From: Saccharopolyspora soli
Lineage (GTDB): Bacteria; Actinomycetota; Actinomycetes; Mycobacteriales; Pseudonocardiaceae
Length of the DNA stretch: 64,000 nt
Direction of reading: 5' to 3'
Assembly: GCF_022678645.1 (NCBI RefSeq)
Contig: NZ_JALBWV010000049.1
Span: forward strand, 1 to 64,000
This document shows, piece by piece, positions 42,243 through 50,908 of this stretch; the stretch's first letter is position 1; every line of letters begins with the position of its first letter. A program made the position numbers and the translations under genes. The notes beneath the pieces are model-generated. The model was not told the origin of the DNA. It saw nothing but the letters and a program-made list of their open reading frames with translations, and ran no database searches.

Positions 42243-43442
42243 TTACGGGGTCCAGCCGGTCTGGTCGGCCCATTGCAGGGCTTTGGGGAGGGCTTCGGCC
42301 ATCCAGGGTTCCTTGGCTTCCGCGTAGGCATCGTGGCTCGGGTCGGTCGCGTGCCGTGCCGCTACTTCGCGCTTGAGGTTCAAGTATTCGTCGCGGATCG
42401 CCTCGTCGGCGCGCAGCCAGGCGGGGAACAGCAGCGCCAGGCGCCAGGCGGGGGTGCCCTCGACGCGCACGTGCAGGTTCGCGTAGCGGCCGGGGTCGGC
42501 CGAGACGTGGACTCGCTTCGCCCAGAGCGCCGGGTCCGGCGCGAAGCTGTGCGGGGTGTCGCCGCGGATGTCCGACAGCACCGGGAAACCGGCCTCGCCC
42601 AGCGGATCGGCGAGCGCGTCGGCGTCCGCCAGCGAACGGACGGTCAGCTGCAGGTCGATGATGTCCTTCGCGGGAAGTCCGGGCACCGAGGTGGAGCCGA
42701 TGTGGTCTACCCGCACCGCCTCGTTCCCAGCAGCCCGCTCGATCCGCGCGATCAGCCGCCGGGCCTGCCTGGGCCACTCCGGATCCGACTCGACGAGCTT
42801 CGGTGCGCGCTTCGGCGGGCGTTGGCGCAGCCGCACGTTCTCCTCGAACGGCACCAGCCGGTGCTGCCACAGCTCGTCGACCTGCGCCAGCACGTCATCG
42901 ACCGGGCCGCTGTTGTCCAACCACACGTCGGCGACCTCGCGACGCTGCTCGTCGGTGGCCTGCGCGGCGATGCGGGCGCGCGCGTCCTGCTCGGCCAAGC
43001 CGCGGTCGACCAGCCGCCGCACCCGGTCCAGCTCCGGCGCGTCGACGATGATCACCAGGTGGTAGTTCGGCGCATAGCCGACCTCGACCAGCAACGGCAC
43101 GTCGTGCACGACGATCGCGTCGGCCGGTGCCTGCGCCATCCGCTCGGCCGTCAGATCGCGGATCTTGGGATGCGTGATGGCATTGAGGTCGGCGCGCGCC
43201 GCAGTGTCGCCGAAGACCTTCTCGGCCAACGCTGGACGGTTCAACGCCCCGTCGGTGTCCAGGATCTCCGACCCGAACCGCTCGACGAGCTCGGCCAGCC
43301 CCGGGCTGCCCGGCTGCACCACTTCGCGAGCCAGCACATCGGAGTCGATGAGCACAGCGCCGCGCTCCACCAACCGCCGAGCCACTGTCGACTTCCCCGA
43401 CCCGATGCCACCGCTGAGTCCCACCCGCAACACGCCGCCCAT
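42243..43442 (-). CDS. coaE: Dephospho-CoA kinase fused to a GrpB (UPF0157) domain
   Basis: A 399-residue two-domain protein. Residues about 1-200 are dephospho-CoA kinase, the last step of coenzyme A synthesis, with P-loop LSGGIGSGKST near the start and the DVPLLVE motif near 113. Residues about 225-395 are a GrpB/UPF0157 nucleotidyltransferase-like domain with HIGSTSVPGL and DIIDLQ. The same fusion is known in mycobacteria, where the extra domain helps folding or regulation. ATG 43442 or GTG 43433 could start it. rpsA lies upstream on the same strand, separated by the palindromic repeat. Confidence 0.9.
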   Translation of the reverse strand: MGGVLRVGLSGGIGSGKSTVARRLVERGAVLIDSDVLAREVVQPGSPGLAELVERFGSEILDTDGALNRPALAEKVFGDTAARADLNAITHPKIRDLTAERMAQAPADAIVVHDVPLLVEVGYAPNYHLVIIVDAPELDRVRRLVDRGLAEQDARARIAAQATDEQRREVADVWLDNSGPVDDVLAQVDELWQHRLVPFEENVRLRQRPPKRAPKLVESDPEWPRQARRLIARIERAAGNEAVRVDHIGSTSVPGLPAKDIIDLQLTVRSLADADALADPLGEAGFPVLSDIRGDTPHSFAPDPALWAKRVHVSADPGRYANLHVRVEGTPAWRLALLFPAWLRADEAIRDEYLNLKREVAARHATDPSHDAYAEAKEPWMAEALPKALQWADQTGWTP

Positions 43443-43514
43443 CCTGCCAGGGGTCGTGAGCGCCCAACCGGCCCGGACCAAACCACACCGCGTTCCCACC
43501 GGGCGCGAGGACGA

Positions 43515-43788
43515 AGTGAAGGGCACCTTCGACCGACTTAGAGGGTGCGCGGATTGGCTTGCGTGGCGGTGCGGGTAGCGGAACCTCAGAGGTCTTCTCG
43601 CTGTGGGATCCCCGACATCATGTATGTCCAAATACACCACGTCGGGGCTGTCCTCGCGAGAAAACCTCTGAGAACCCGCGGCGGTGCCAGCTGCGAGGGT
43701 GGGAGGAAGCGGCTGACGCCGCTTGCCTGACGACCCCCTCGACATGCCCAATCCGCGCGTTCTTAGCCGGTCACAGGTGCCCTTCACT
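43515..43788. repeat. Composite hairpin repeat (copy B)
   Basis: Fills most of the 405-base space between rpsA and coaE. Outer arms AGTGAAGGGCACC (43515-43527) and GGTGCCCTTCACT (43776-43788) and the flanks match copy A at 2261-2396. Inside, an extra 143 bases (43586-43728) complete a second copy of the large palindrome seen at 4464-4627: CTCAGAGGTCTTCTCG (43585-43600) faces CGAGAAAACCTCTGAG (43657-43672). No coding frame is believable. Confidence 0.8.
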
Positions 43789-43792
43789 CACG

Positions 43793-43831
43793 ACAACGGC
43801 CCCGCACCTCGAAAGGCGCGGGGCCGGTCGT
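43793..43831 (-). terminator. rpsA terminator
   Basis: ACGGCCCCGC (43796-43805) and GCGGGGCCGGT (43818-43828) form a GC-rich stem with one bulge about 20 bases after the rpsA stop. Confidence 0.65.
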
Positions 43832-43847
43832 TGCTACCGTTCAGGCG

Positions 43848-45356
43848 TCACGCACCGCCGGAGAGCTTCTCCCGCAGGGCCGCCAGCTGCGCGTCGCTGG
43901 CCAGCGAGCCGCTGTCCTGCTCGTCGTTGGAGTTCGACGAGTAGTTGCCACCACCGCTGCTGGGCTGCTGCTCCTCGCCGCCACCGGCAGCGGCGGCCGC
44001 GGCGGCCTCCGCGTCGGCCTGGCGGGCCTTGGTGATCTGGGCGATGTGCTTCTCGTAGCGCGTGTGGGCCTCGGCGTACTGCCGCTCCCATTCCTCACGC
44101 TGCTTCTCGTAGCCTTCCTGCCACTCCTCGGTCTCCGGGTCGAAGCCCTCGGGGTAGATGTAGTTGCCCTCGTTGTCGTACTCGGCGGTCATCCCGTACT
44201 GGGTGGGGTCGAAGTCCGAGTCGGGGCTGAAGCCCTCGTTGGCCTGCTTCAGCGACAGCGAGATCCGGCGACGCTCCAGGTCGATGTCGATGACCTTGAT
44301 CATCACCTCGTCGCCGACCTGGACGACCTGCTCCGGAATCTCCACGTGGCGCTCGGCCAGCTCGGAGATGTGCACCAGACCCTCGATGCCCTCGTCGACC
44401 CGGACGAACGCGCCGAAGGGCACCAGCTTGGTGACCTTGCCCGGCACGATCTGGCCGATCGCGTGGGTGCGGGCGAACTGCCGCCACGGGTCTTCCTGGG
44501 TCGCCTTCAGCGACAGCGACACGCGCTCCCGGTCCATGTCCACGTCGAGCACCTCGACGGTGACTTCCTGGCCGACCTCGACGACCTCGCTCGGGTGGTC
44601 GATGTGCTTCCAGGACAGCTCCGAGACGTGCACCAGACCATCGACACCACCGAGGTCGACGAACGCACCGAAGTTGACGATGGAGGACACGACGCCCTTG
44701 CGGACCTGGCCCTTCTGCAGCTGGTTGAGGAACTCGCTGCGGACCTCGGACTGGGTCTGCTCCAGCCAGGCGCGACGGGACAGCACCACGTTGTTGCGGT
44801 TCTTGTCCAGCTCGATGATCTTCGCTTCGAGCTCGCGGCCGACGTAGGGCTGCAGGTCGCGGACGCGGCGCATCTCCACCAGCGAGGCGGGCAGGAAGCC
44901 GCGCAGTCCGATGTCGAGGATGAGACCGCCCTTGACGACCTCGATGACGGTGCCGCGCACCGGCTCGTCCTTCTCCTTGAGCTCCTCGATGGTGCCCCAG
45001 GCGCGCTCGTACTGAGCGCGCTTCTTGGAGAGGATCAGTCGGCCTTCCTTGTCCTCCTTCTGGAGAACAAGCGCCTCGACGAAGTCGCCGACGGTGACGA
45101 CCTCGGCAGGATCGACGTCGTGCTTGATCGACAGCTCGCGGGAGGGGATGACGCCCTCGGTCTTGTAGCCGATGTCGAGCAGCACTTCGTCGCGATCGAC
45201 CTTGACGATGGTGCCCTCAACAATGTCCCCATCGTTGAAGTACTTGATGGTCTGGTCGACGGCGGCGAGGAAGTCCTCCTCCGTCCCGACGTCGTTCACT
45301 GCGACCTGCGGCTTGGTGGCGGCTGCAGTCGGGACGGTGGTGGTGTCGGTGGACAT
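43848..45356 (-). CDS. rpsA: 30S ribosomal protein S1
   Basis: The 502-residue ribosomal protein S1, which holds mRNA on the small subunit. Four S1 RNA-binding repeats are seen (about 45-115, 130-195, 215-285 and 300-370; for example GDIVEGTIVKVDRDEVLLDIG and KGVVSSIVNFGAFVDLGGVDG). They are followed by a long acidic, Gln- and Gly-rich tail typical of actinobacteria. Four repeats rather than the six of E. coli is normal for the phylum. ATG 45356 begins the standard N-terminus; the frame upstream to 45611 is not coding. Its 297-base divergent leader shows no motif I can name. Confidence 0.95.
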   Translation of the reverse strand: MSTDTTTVPTAAATKPQVAVNDVGTEEDFLAAVDQTIKYFNDGDIVEGTIVKVDRDEVLLDIGYKTEGVIPSRELSIKHDVDPAEVVTVGDFVEALVLQKEDKEGRLILSKKRAQYERAWGTIEELKEKDEPVRGTVIEVVKGGLILDIGLRGFLPASLVEMRRVRDLQPYVGRELEAKIIELDKNRNNVVLSRRAWLEQTQSEVRSEFLNQLQKGQVRKGVVSSIVNFGAFVDLGGVDGLVHVSELSWKHIDHPSEVVEVGQEVTVEVLDVDMDRERVSLSLKATQEDPWRQFARTHAIGQIVPGKVTKLVPFGAFVRVDEGIEGLVHISELAERHVEIPEQVVQVGDEVMIKVIDIDLERRRISLSLKQANEGFSPDSDFDPTQYGMTAEYDNEGNYIYPEGFDPETEEWQEGYEKQREEWERQYAEAHTRYEKHIAQITKARQADAEAAAAAAAGGGEEQQPSSGGGNYSSNSNDEQDSGSLASDAQLAALREKLSGGA

Positions 45357-45653
45357 CAGGTGGGTTGCTCCGGTACGGATAGGTTGGTCGCTGGATCTAC
45401 ATTGTTGCCGCGCCACGGGCATCCGGCCAAGACCAGCTGGCTTGCTGGACCAGGAGATTCCGCTTCCCGACCGGCCCCCACCGCCGGGTGACCCGGTGCA
45501 GAAGAGCCGCCGACAAAAGACCCACGGCGCGGGCGGTATCGTACGCGCTTTCTCGATCGCCGGGCAAACTACCGTGCTCCTCGACGACCAGCGGGTCCCG
45601 GACGAGGACAATGCTCACGTCCGAGCAGTACCCACTATCGGCGAGGAGAACCC

Positions 45654-46514
45654 TTGACACGAGCCGACGAGCCAGCAGGCGACGAAACCCAGGGTAGCTC
45701 GGCAGAACAGTTGTTGGGCACAACCGGTGTGACCAAACGCACCGTGGGCGCGGCGGAATCGCGGTCCGCGAGCCGACTCTGGTGGGATGCCGACGCCGAC
45801 GACTACCAAGCCGAGCACGGTGCGTTCCTCGGCGAAAGCGACTTCGTCTGGTGCCCGGAGCGGCTGCGCGAGCAGCGGGCCGGGCTGCTCGGCGACGTGC
45901 GCGGTAAGCGGGTGCTGGAGGTGGGCTGCGGCGCGGCTTCCTGCTCCCGATGGCTGGCCGACCAGGGTGCGCATCCGGTCGGCTTGGACATCTCGGCCGG
46001 AATGCTGCGGCATGCCGTCGAGTGCGGCGAGCGCAGCGGCACCGCGGTGCCGTTGGTGCAGGCGAGCGCGGACAGCCTGCCGTTCGCCGACGAATCCTTC
46101 GACCTGGCTTGTTCGGCCTTCGGCGGGGTGCCGTTCGTGGCCGACTCCGAGGCCGTGTTCCGGGAGGTCGCGCGGGTGCTGCGGTCGGGCGGCCGGTGGG
46201 TTTTCGCGGTGACCCACCCGATGCGGTGGATCTTTCCCGACGATCCGGGGCCGACCGGGTTGACCGCGACCCACTCCTACTTCGACCGGACGCCGTACCT
46301 GGAAGTCGACCGCATCGGCCGGGCCACCTACGTGGAGCACCACCGCACCCTCGGCGACTACGTCCGCCAGTTGCACGCCGCCGGACTCCGGCTGGTGGAT
46401 CTGGTCGAACCGGAGTGGCCGGAGGGGCACACTCAGGTCTGGGGGCAGTGGAGTCCGCTTCGCGGTCGGCTGTTCCCCGGCACGGCGATCTTCGTCTGCG
46501 CCCTCGACGCCTAG
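45654..46514 (+). CDS. Class I SAM-dependent methyltransferase
   Basis: A 286-residue methyltransferase of the UbiE/type-11 fold. VLEVGCGAASCSRWLA (about residues 88-103) is motif I, followed by GLDIS and the post-I region DSLPFADESFDLA (about 140-152). Substrate unknown; it lies between rpsA and a GNAT gene, an arrangement also seen in other actinomycetes. The start is TTG 45654 with GAGGAG upstream; GTG 45729 is possible and would remove a poorly conserved N-terminal tail. Confidence 0.82.
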   Translation: MTRADEPAGDETQGSSAEQLLGTTGVTKRTVGAAESRSASRLWWDADADDYQAEHGAFLGESDFVWCPERLREQRAGLLGDVRGKRVLEVGCGAASCSRWLADQGAHPVGLDISAGMLRHAVECGERSGTAVPLVQASADSLPFADESFDLACSAFGGVPFVADSEAVFREVARVLRSGGRWVFAVTHPMRWIFPDDPGPTGLTATHSYFDRTPYLEVDRIGRATYVEHHRTLGDYVRQLHAAGLRLVDLVEPEWPEGHTQVWGQWSPLRGRLFPGTAIFVCALDA

Positions 46515-46523
46515 GGAGATGTT

Positions 46524-47456
46524 TTGGCGACGGCACAGGAGTTGATGCAGGCGCAGTTCGCGCGGCTGGCCGCGTTGGACCCGCAGTTGCCGGACACCCA
46601 CCAGTTGCCGTCCGACGGCGAGCCGATCGTGGCCCGGATCCCCGACGGCGGCACCGCGGCCGGGCTCGTCGTGCGGCACACCAATCCGCCCGGATCGGCG
46701 CAGAGCCTCTGGCAGGCGGGCGAGGTCTTCGAACTCTTCCCGATCGTCGGCGAGCAGCCGCGGGCGGGCATGGACGCGCTGTTGCGGGCGTGGCGCGGAT
46801 GGCTGGCGACGCACACCTCACCGGGGCCCAACTCGTCCTGCATGGTCGTGTGGCCGAGCCGGGACGTCGCGGCGACGCGGGCCCTGCTCGACCACGGCTT
46901 CCTCCCGCTTTCCTGCCTGGCCGTGCGGCCCCCCAGCCCCGCTCCAGATACGAAACTGTCTGGTACCGTAAAAGTGCGTCGCGCCGGACCGGCCGACCTG
47001 GACGCCGTCGTCGAACTCACCCTGGCCGAGCTCGAATACGCCGCCCTGGTCGGTACGTCGACGTACCGCCCCGACGCTCCGCGGCTGAAGCGGACCGCTG
47101 CGCACGTGCGCCTGCACTCCAGCGATCCGGTGTGGCTGGCGGAGCAGGACGGGACGCCGGTCGCGGTCGCGGAATGCGGCTGGGTCGACACCGCCAAGTC
47201 CCCCAGCGGCTACCGGCTCCGGTCCGGCACGTGGGCGTACGTCAACTGCGTGTCGGTGCAGGAAAAGGTCCGCGGCACCGGCGTCGGCCAACTGCTGATG
47301 ACCTTGGCGCACAACGAGTTCGCGCGCGCCGGAGTCGTCGGCAGCTTCCTGTACTACAACCCGCCCAACCCGCTGTCCTCGGTGTTCTGGCCCCGCCAGG
47401 GATACCGGCCACTGTGGACGATGTGGGAGGTGCGCCCGGCCACCGCGCTGCGCTGA
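46524..47456 (+). CDS. GNAT-family N-acetyltransferase
   Basis: A 310-residue protein with a complete C-terminal GNAT domain. The acetyl-CoA-binding VSVQEKVRGTGVGQLLMTL stretch (near residues 240-258) is followed by the YYNPPNPLSSVFWPRQGY closing motif. The N-terminal half looks like a second, degenerate GNAT fold, as in mycothiol-synthase-like double-domain members. The TTG start at 46524 follows AGGGAG by five bases and lies nine bases after the methyltransferase stop, so the two genes are co-transcribed. Substrate unknown. Confidence 0.82.
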   Translation: MATAQELMQAQFARLAALDPQLPDTHQLPSDGEPIVARIPDGGTAAGLVVRHTNPPGSAQSLWQAGEVFELFPIVGEQPRAGMDALLRAWRGWLATHTSPGPNSSCMVVWPSRDVAATRALLDHGFLPLSCLAVRPPSPAPDTKLSGTVKVRRAGPADLDAVVELTLAELEYAALVGTSTYRPDAPRLKRTAAHVRLHSSDPVWLAEQDGTPVAVAECGWVDTAKSPSGYRLRSGTWAYVNCVSVQEKVRGTGVGQLLMTLAHNEFARAGVVGSFLYYNPPNPLSSVFWPRQGYRPLWTMWEVRPATALR

Positions 47457-47501
47457 CGCTCGCCCGGCCGACGCACCGGCCGTGAGAGTCGAGGAGTCGG
47501 C

Positions 47502-48152
47502 GTGGAGATCGTCGCCACCGGCGTCGAGGTCACCGGAGCGCATGGACCGCTGCTGGCGCCCACCTCGCTGCGCGTGCGCAGCGGTCACGTCCTGCTGGTG
47601 ACCGGTGACCCGAACTCCGGGCGCACCGCGCTGGCCTTGGCGCTGTCCGGCCGACTGCGCCCCAGTCGCGGCACCGTCCGCCTGGACGGCGCCATCGACG
47701 CGAATGCGCAGCGGCGCAGCGTCGCGGTCGTCGACGCGCCGCAGATCAGCGAGCCGGACGGTGCGCTGCCGGTGCGCGACGTGGTCGCCGAGGGTTTGAG
47801 CCTCGCGGGTCGCGGATCAGGGCGGCGCAAGGTCCGCGAGTGGCTGTCGGCTCACGCAGCCGCGGGCAACGAGCGGTTCGAGCACCTCGCCGGGTTCGAA
47901 CGCACCCGACTGCTGGTCGGACTCGGCTGCGCGGCACGCTCGACCAAGGCCCTGGTGCTGGACTGCCCCGACCGCCACGGCGGCGACCCGACCGGTTGGT
48001 GCTCGCTGGCGACCCGCTGCGCCGAGCGCGGCATGGCCGTCATCGTCCTCTGCTCCCCGCACTCCGCCGACAAGCTGGGCATCGCGCCCGCTCGGATCGG
48101 CGCGGACAACCTCGAAACGTCCACTTTGGATCTCGTTGAAGGTCTGCGATGA
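47502..48152 (+). CDS. Degenerate ABC-type ATP-binding protein
   Basis: A 216-residue ABC ATPase-like protein. The Walker A position reads GDPNSGRT (residues 35-42): the catalytic Lys is Arg (codon CGC). The Walker B region is LVLDCPD with no following Glu, and there is no recognisable LSGGQ signature (ERTRLLVGLGCAA stands in its place). It is therefore unlikely to hydrolyse ATP normally and may be structural or regulatory. Its stop overlaps the start of the YhgE/Pip membrane protein (ATGA, 48149-48152), so they act together. Confidence 0.78.
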   Translation: MEIVATGVEVTGAHGPLLAPTSLRVRSGHVLLVTGDPNSGRTALALALSGRLRPSRGTVRLDGAIDANAQRRSVAVVDAPQISEPDGALPVRDVVAEGLSLAGRGSGRRKVREWLSAHAAAGNERFEHLAGFERTRLLVGLGCAARSTKALVLDCPDRHGGDPTGWCSLATRCAERGMAVIVLCSPHSADKLGIAPARIGADNLETSTLDLVEGLR

Positions 48153-50173
48153 CTAGTTTCCGGCTCGCTGCCACCGAACTGCGCCGCCTCACTTCGGGCA
48201 AACTGCCAAAACTCGCGCTGCTCGCGGTCACCCTGGTGCCGCTGCTGTACGGCGCGATGTACATCTACGCGAACTGGGATCCCTACGGAAAGCTCGACTC
48301 CGTGCCCGCGGCCGTGGTCATCGACGACGCTGGTGCGCGGCGTGACGACGGCAGTCAGCTGCGGGCCGGTCAGGACGTGTACCGGGAACTCGTCGAATCC
48401 GGCACCTTCGACTGGCAACGCACCGACGAGCAGCAGGCCGGGGACGGTGTCGCCAGCGGCCGCTACACGTTCGCGCTGGTGGTGCCGAAGGACTTCTCCG
48501 CTGCCCTGCTCTCCCCCGCCGACTTCGCACCACGGCAGGCGAAGCTCCAGCTGATCACCAATGACGCCAACAACTACCTCGTCGGAACCATCGCCGACAA
48601 GGTGGCCTCCGAGGTGCGCAACGGGGTAGCCGCCAACGCCGGAACCGAGGCCGCGAACCAGTTCCTGCTCGGCTTCAGCACGGTGCACGACAAAACCGTC
48701 GAAGCGGCCGACGGCGCGGGCCAACTCGCCGATGGCGCCGGGCAACTCCACGACGGGCTGGGCCAAGCCGAACGCGGCACCGCGCAGCTGTCCACCGGTG
48801 CCCGCGAACTGCTCGACGGCCAAACCGAACTCGCCGCGGGTGCGAACCAGCTCTCCGACGGCACCCAAAAGCTCCACAATGGACTGGACGAGCTGCGCGG
48901 ATCGACCGCTGCACTGCCCGAGCAGACCGCGAAGCTCGCCGACGGCGCGGAGCAGGTCGCGGCGGGGAACGAGGAACTCGCGGCCAAAGCTGAAGTGCTC
49001 GGCGGGGTTTCGCAGGAAATCGCGGACCACCTGGACGAGACCAAGGCGCGCCTGGCCGACCAGCTCCGCCAAGCCGGGACGGACGGGACGACGGTGCAGC
49101 GCATCGTCGCAAGCCTCGACCAGCTGGGCAGCCCCCTTACCGAGGCCAACGGCAAGGTCCAGACGCAGGTCGGCCAACTGCGCGCGCTCGCCGACGGATC
49201 CCGCCAGGTCGCCGACGGCAACCGGCAGCTGGCCAACGCGACGCCGACCATGACCGGCGGCATCGGCCGCCTCGCTGAAGGTGCGGCCCAGGTCGACGAC
49301 GGCGCGCACCAGCTCCGCGACGGCCAACAGCAGGCCCTGGCCGGGACCAGGCAGCTGAGCAGCGGAGCCGACCAGCTCGCCGGTGGCACCAGGCAACTGA
49401 CCGACGGCTCGGGTCAGCTCGCGGACGGGTCGAACACGCTGGCAGCGGAACTGGGCAAGGGAGCGAACGACATCCCGAACCCGGATGAGCGGACCCGCAC
49501 CGCCACCGCGGACACCATCGGTGACCCCGTCGCCATCGACACCCAGGCCCAGGTCCGGGCCGACACCTACGGCGCCGGGCTGGCCCCGTTCTTCCTGGGG
49601 TTGGCGCTGTGGATCGGCGGCTTCGTGCTGTTCCTGCTGATGCGACCGCTGTCCAGCCGCGCGCTCGCAGCCGGTGTCGCGCCGTGGCGCATCGCGCTCG
49701 GCGGCTGGCTACCCGCCGCCGCTGTCGGCCTGGTGCAGGCGGTGCTGCTGTACCTCGTCGTGGTCTTCGGGGTGGGCGTGCACCCGGCGCACGCCTGGTG
49801 GACGCTCGGGTTCCTGGTGCTGACCTCGTTCGCCTTCACGGCGGTGGTGCACTCGCTGAACGCCGCGTTCGGGCCGAAGGGCAAGTTCATCGCCCTGGTC
49901 ATCCTGGTGCTGCAGCTGGTCACGGCTGGTGGCACGTTCCCGTGGCAGACGATCCCGGAACCGCTGCACCCGCTGCACCAGGTGCTGCCGTTGAGCTACG
50001 TGGTCAGCGGCCTGCGCCACCTGCTCTACGGCGGAGCCAGTACGGCGTCGGTGACGAATGCGGTCGCAGTGCTGCTCTGCTACCTGGTCGCGGCGCTGCT
50101 GCTGAGCACCATCGCGGCATGGCGCCAACGGATCTGGACCCCGAGCCGCCTCAAGCCCGAACTGTCCCTTTAG
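48149..50173 (+). CDS. YhgE/Pip-family membrane protein
   Basis: A 674-residue protein of the YhgE/Pip (phage infection protein, ABC-2-like) family. One membrane span near residues 20-42 is followed by an outside domain, then a long stretch (about 190-430) of DGAxQLxxG-type repeats that reads as a rod-like coiled coil, and five membrane spans in the last 200 residues (GGFVLFLLMRPLSSRALAAG onward). The fold resembles type VII secretion EsaA and phage-receptor Pip. Function is unknown in actinomycetes; export of proteins or lipids is suspected. It is coupled to the degenerate ATPase. Confidence 0.82.
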   Translation: MTSFRLAATELRRLTSGKLPKLALLAVTLVPLLYGAMYIYANWDPYGKLDSVPAAVVIDDAGARRDDGSQLRAGQDVYRELVESGTFDWQRTDEQQAGDGVASGRYTFALVVPKDFSAALLSPADFAPRQAKLQLITNDANNYLVGTIADKVASEVRNGVAANAGTEAANQFLLGFSTVHDKTVEAADGAGQLADGAGQLHDGLGQAERGTAQLSTGARELLDGQTELAAGANQLSDGTQKLHNGLDELRGSTAALPEQTAKLADGAEQVAAGNEELAAKAEVLGGVSQEIADHLDETKARLADQLRQAGTDGTTVQRIVASLDQLGSPLTEANGKVQTQVGQLRALADGSRQVADGNRQLANATPTMTGGIGRLAEGAAQVDDGAHQLRDGQQQALAGTRQLSSGADQLAGGTRQLTDGSGQLADGSNTLAAELGKGANDIPNPDERTRTATADTIGDPVAIDTQAQVRADTYGAGLAPFFLGLALWIGGFVLFLLMRPLSSRALAAGVAPWRIALGGWLPAAAVGLVQAVLLYLVVVFGVGVHPAHAWWTLGFLVLTSFAFTAVVHSLNAAFGPKGKFIALVILVLQLVTAGGTFPWQTIPEPLHPLHQVLPLSYVVSGLRHLLYGGASTASVTNAVAVLLCYLVAALLLSTIAAWRQRIWTPSRLKPELSL

Positions 50174-50198
50174 CTCCGCGCGCCCGTTCCGCGCACCA

Positions 50199-50263
50199 GC
50201 GCGGGTGGTGGAACTGGCTGAACCCCAAGGCTCAGATGCGTGGCAGTGCACGAGCAAGTGCAA
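50199..50263 (+). pseudogene. tRNA-Leu-like 5' fragment
   Basis: GCGCGGGTGGTGGAACTGGC (50199-50218) reads like the acceptor strand and D-arm of a bacterial tRNA-Leu, and AAGGCTCAG (50227-50235) like its CAG anticodon region. No matching CCCGCGC acceptor strand or T-arm follows. It may be a tRNA remnant left by a past integration, or chance. Confidence 0.3.
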
Positions 50264-50304
50264 GGATATCCAGTTTGGACTGATTTCTCCGAAACCGGAA
50301 TCTG

Positions 50305-50715
50305 CTACTGGGCAACGGCCTCGTCGGCGGGCTCGTCGTAGCGGGCGATCTCGATCAGGTTGCCGTCCGGGTCGCGCAGGTACAGCGAGGTGATCGCGCC
50401 CTCCGCGCCGATCCGGGAAACCGGACCCTCTTCGATGCGCACCTCGTTGGCGCGCAGGTGTTCCTGGACCTCGGCGAGCGGGCTGGCCGTGACGAAGCAC
50501 AGGTTGGCCGAGCCGGGCACCGGGTGCGTCGCGGTCGGCTCCACCAGTTCGCTGGCCGCGTGCAACTTGATGGTCTGCCGACCGAAGCTCACCGCCCGTC
50601 GATCGCCGGGGAAGGTCACCGGCGTCATGCCGAGGATCTGCTCGTAGAACTCCACTGCTCGATCGACATCGGCGACGGTGAGGACCAGATGGTCGACTCT
50701 GTCGATGCTGATCAT
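50305..50715 (-). CDS. VOC-family (glyoxalase/bleomycin-resistance-like) protein
   Basis: A 136-residue vicinal-oxygen-chelate protein. The first module starts with DRVDHLVLTVADVDRAVEFY (metal His near residue 9), the middle has NLCFVTASP, and the second module ends LYLRDPDGNLIEIA with the Glu ligand near 123. It is close in length and pattern to small VirB-type or fosfomycin-like VOC proteins; activity unknown. Monocistronic, facing the Pip gene and followed upstream by polA on the same strand, 193 bases away. Confidence 0.82.
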   Translation of the reverse strand: MISIDRVDHLVLTVADVDRAVEFYEQILGMTPVTFPGDRRAVSFGRQTIKLHAASELVEPTATHPVPGSANLCFVTASPLAEVQEHLRANEVRIEEGPVSRIGAEGAITSLYLRDPDGNLIEIARYDEPADEAVAQ

Positions 50716-50908
50716 GCTCCTCCTCGGGGTTGGCGCGGAAGCGGATTCGGGGTATCCGCACCGTTCTGCGCGCCCGCCGGAAGGTACGGCCGTGCGCGCC
50801 GTCGCGACCGGTAGCGCCTAGGCAGGCTATCCGCACCGGTGCGCGGCGCGTGCAAGCGGGCCCGCCGACGGTGATGTCCACCATCCGAAGACGGCTCCGC
50901 CGATCAGC

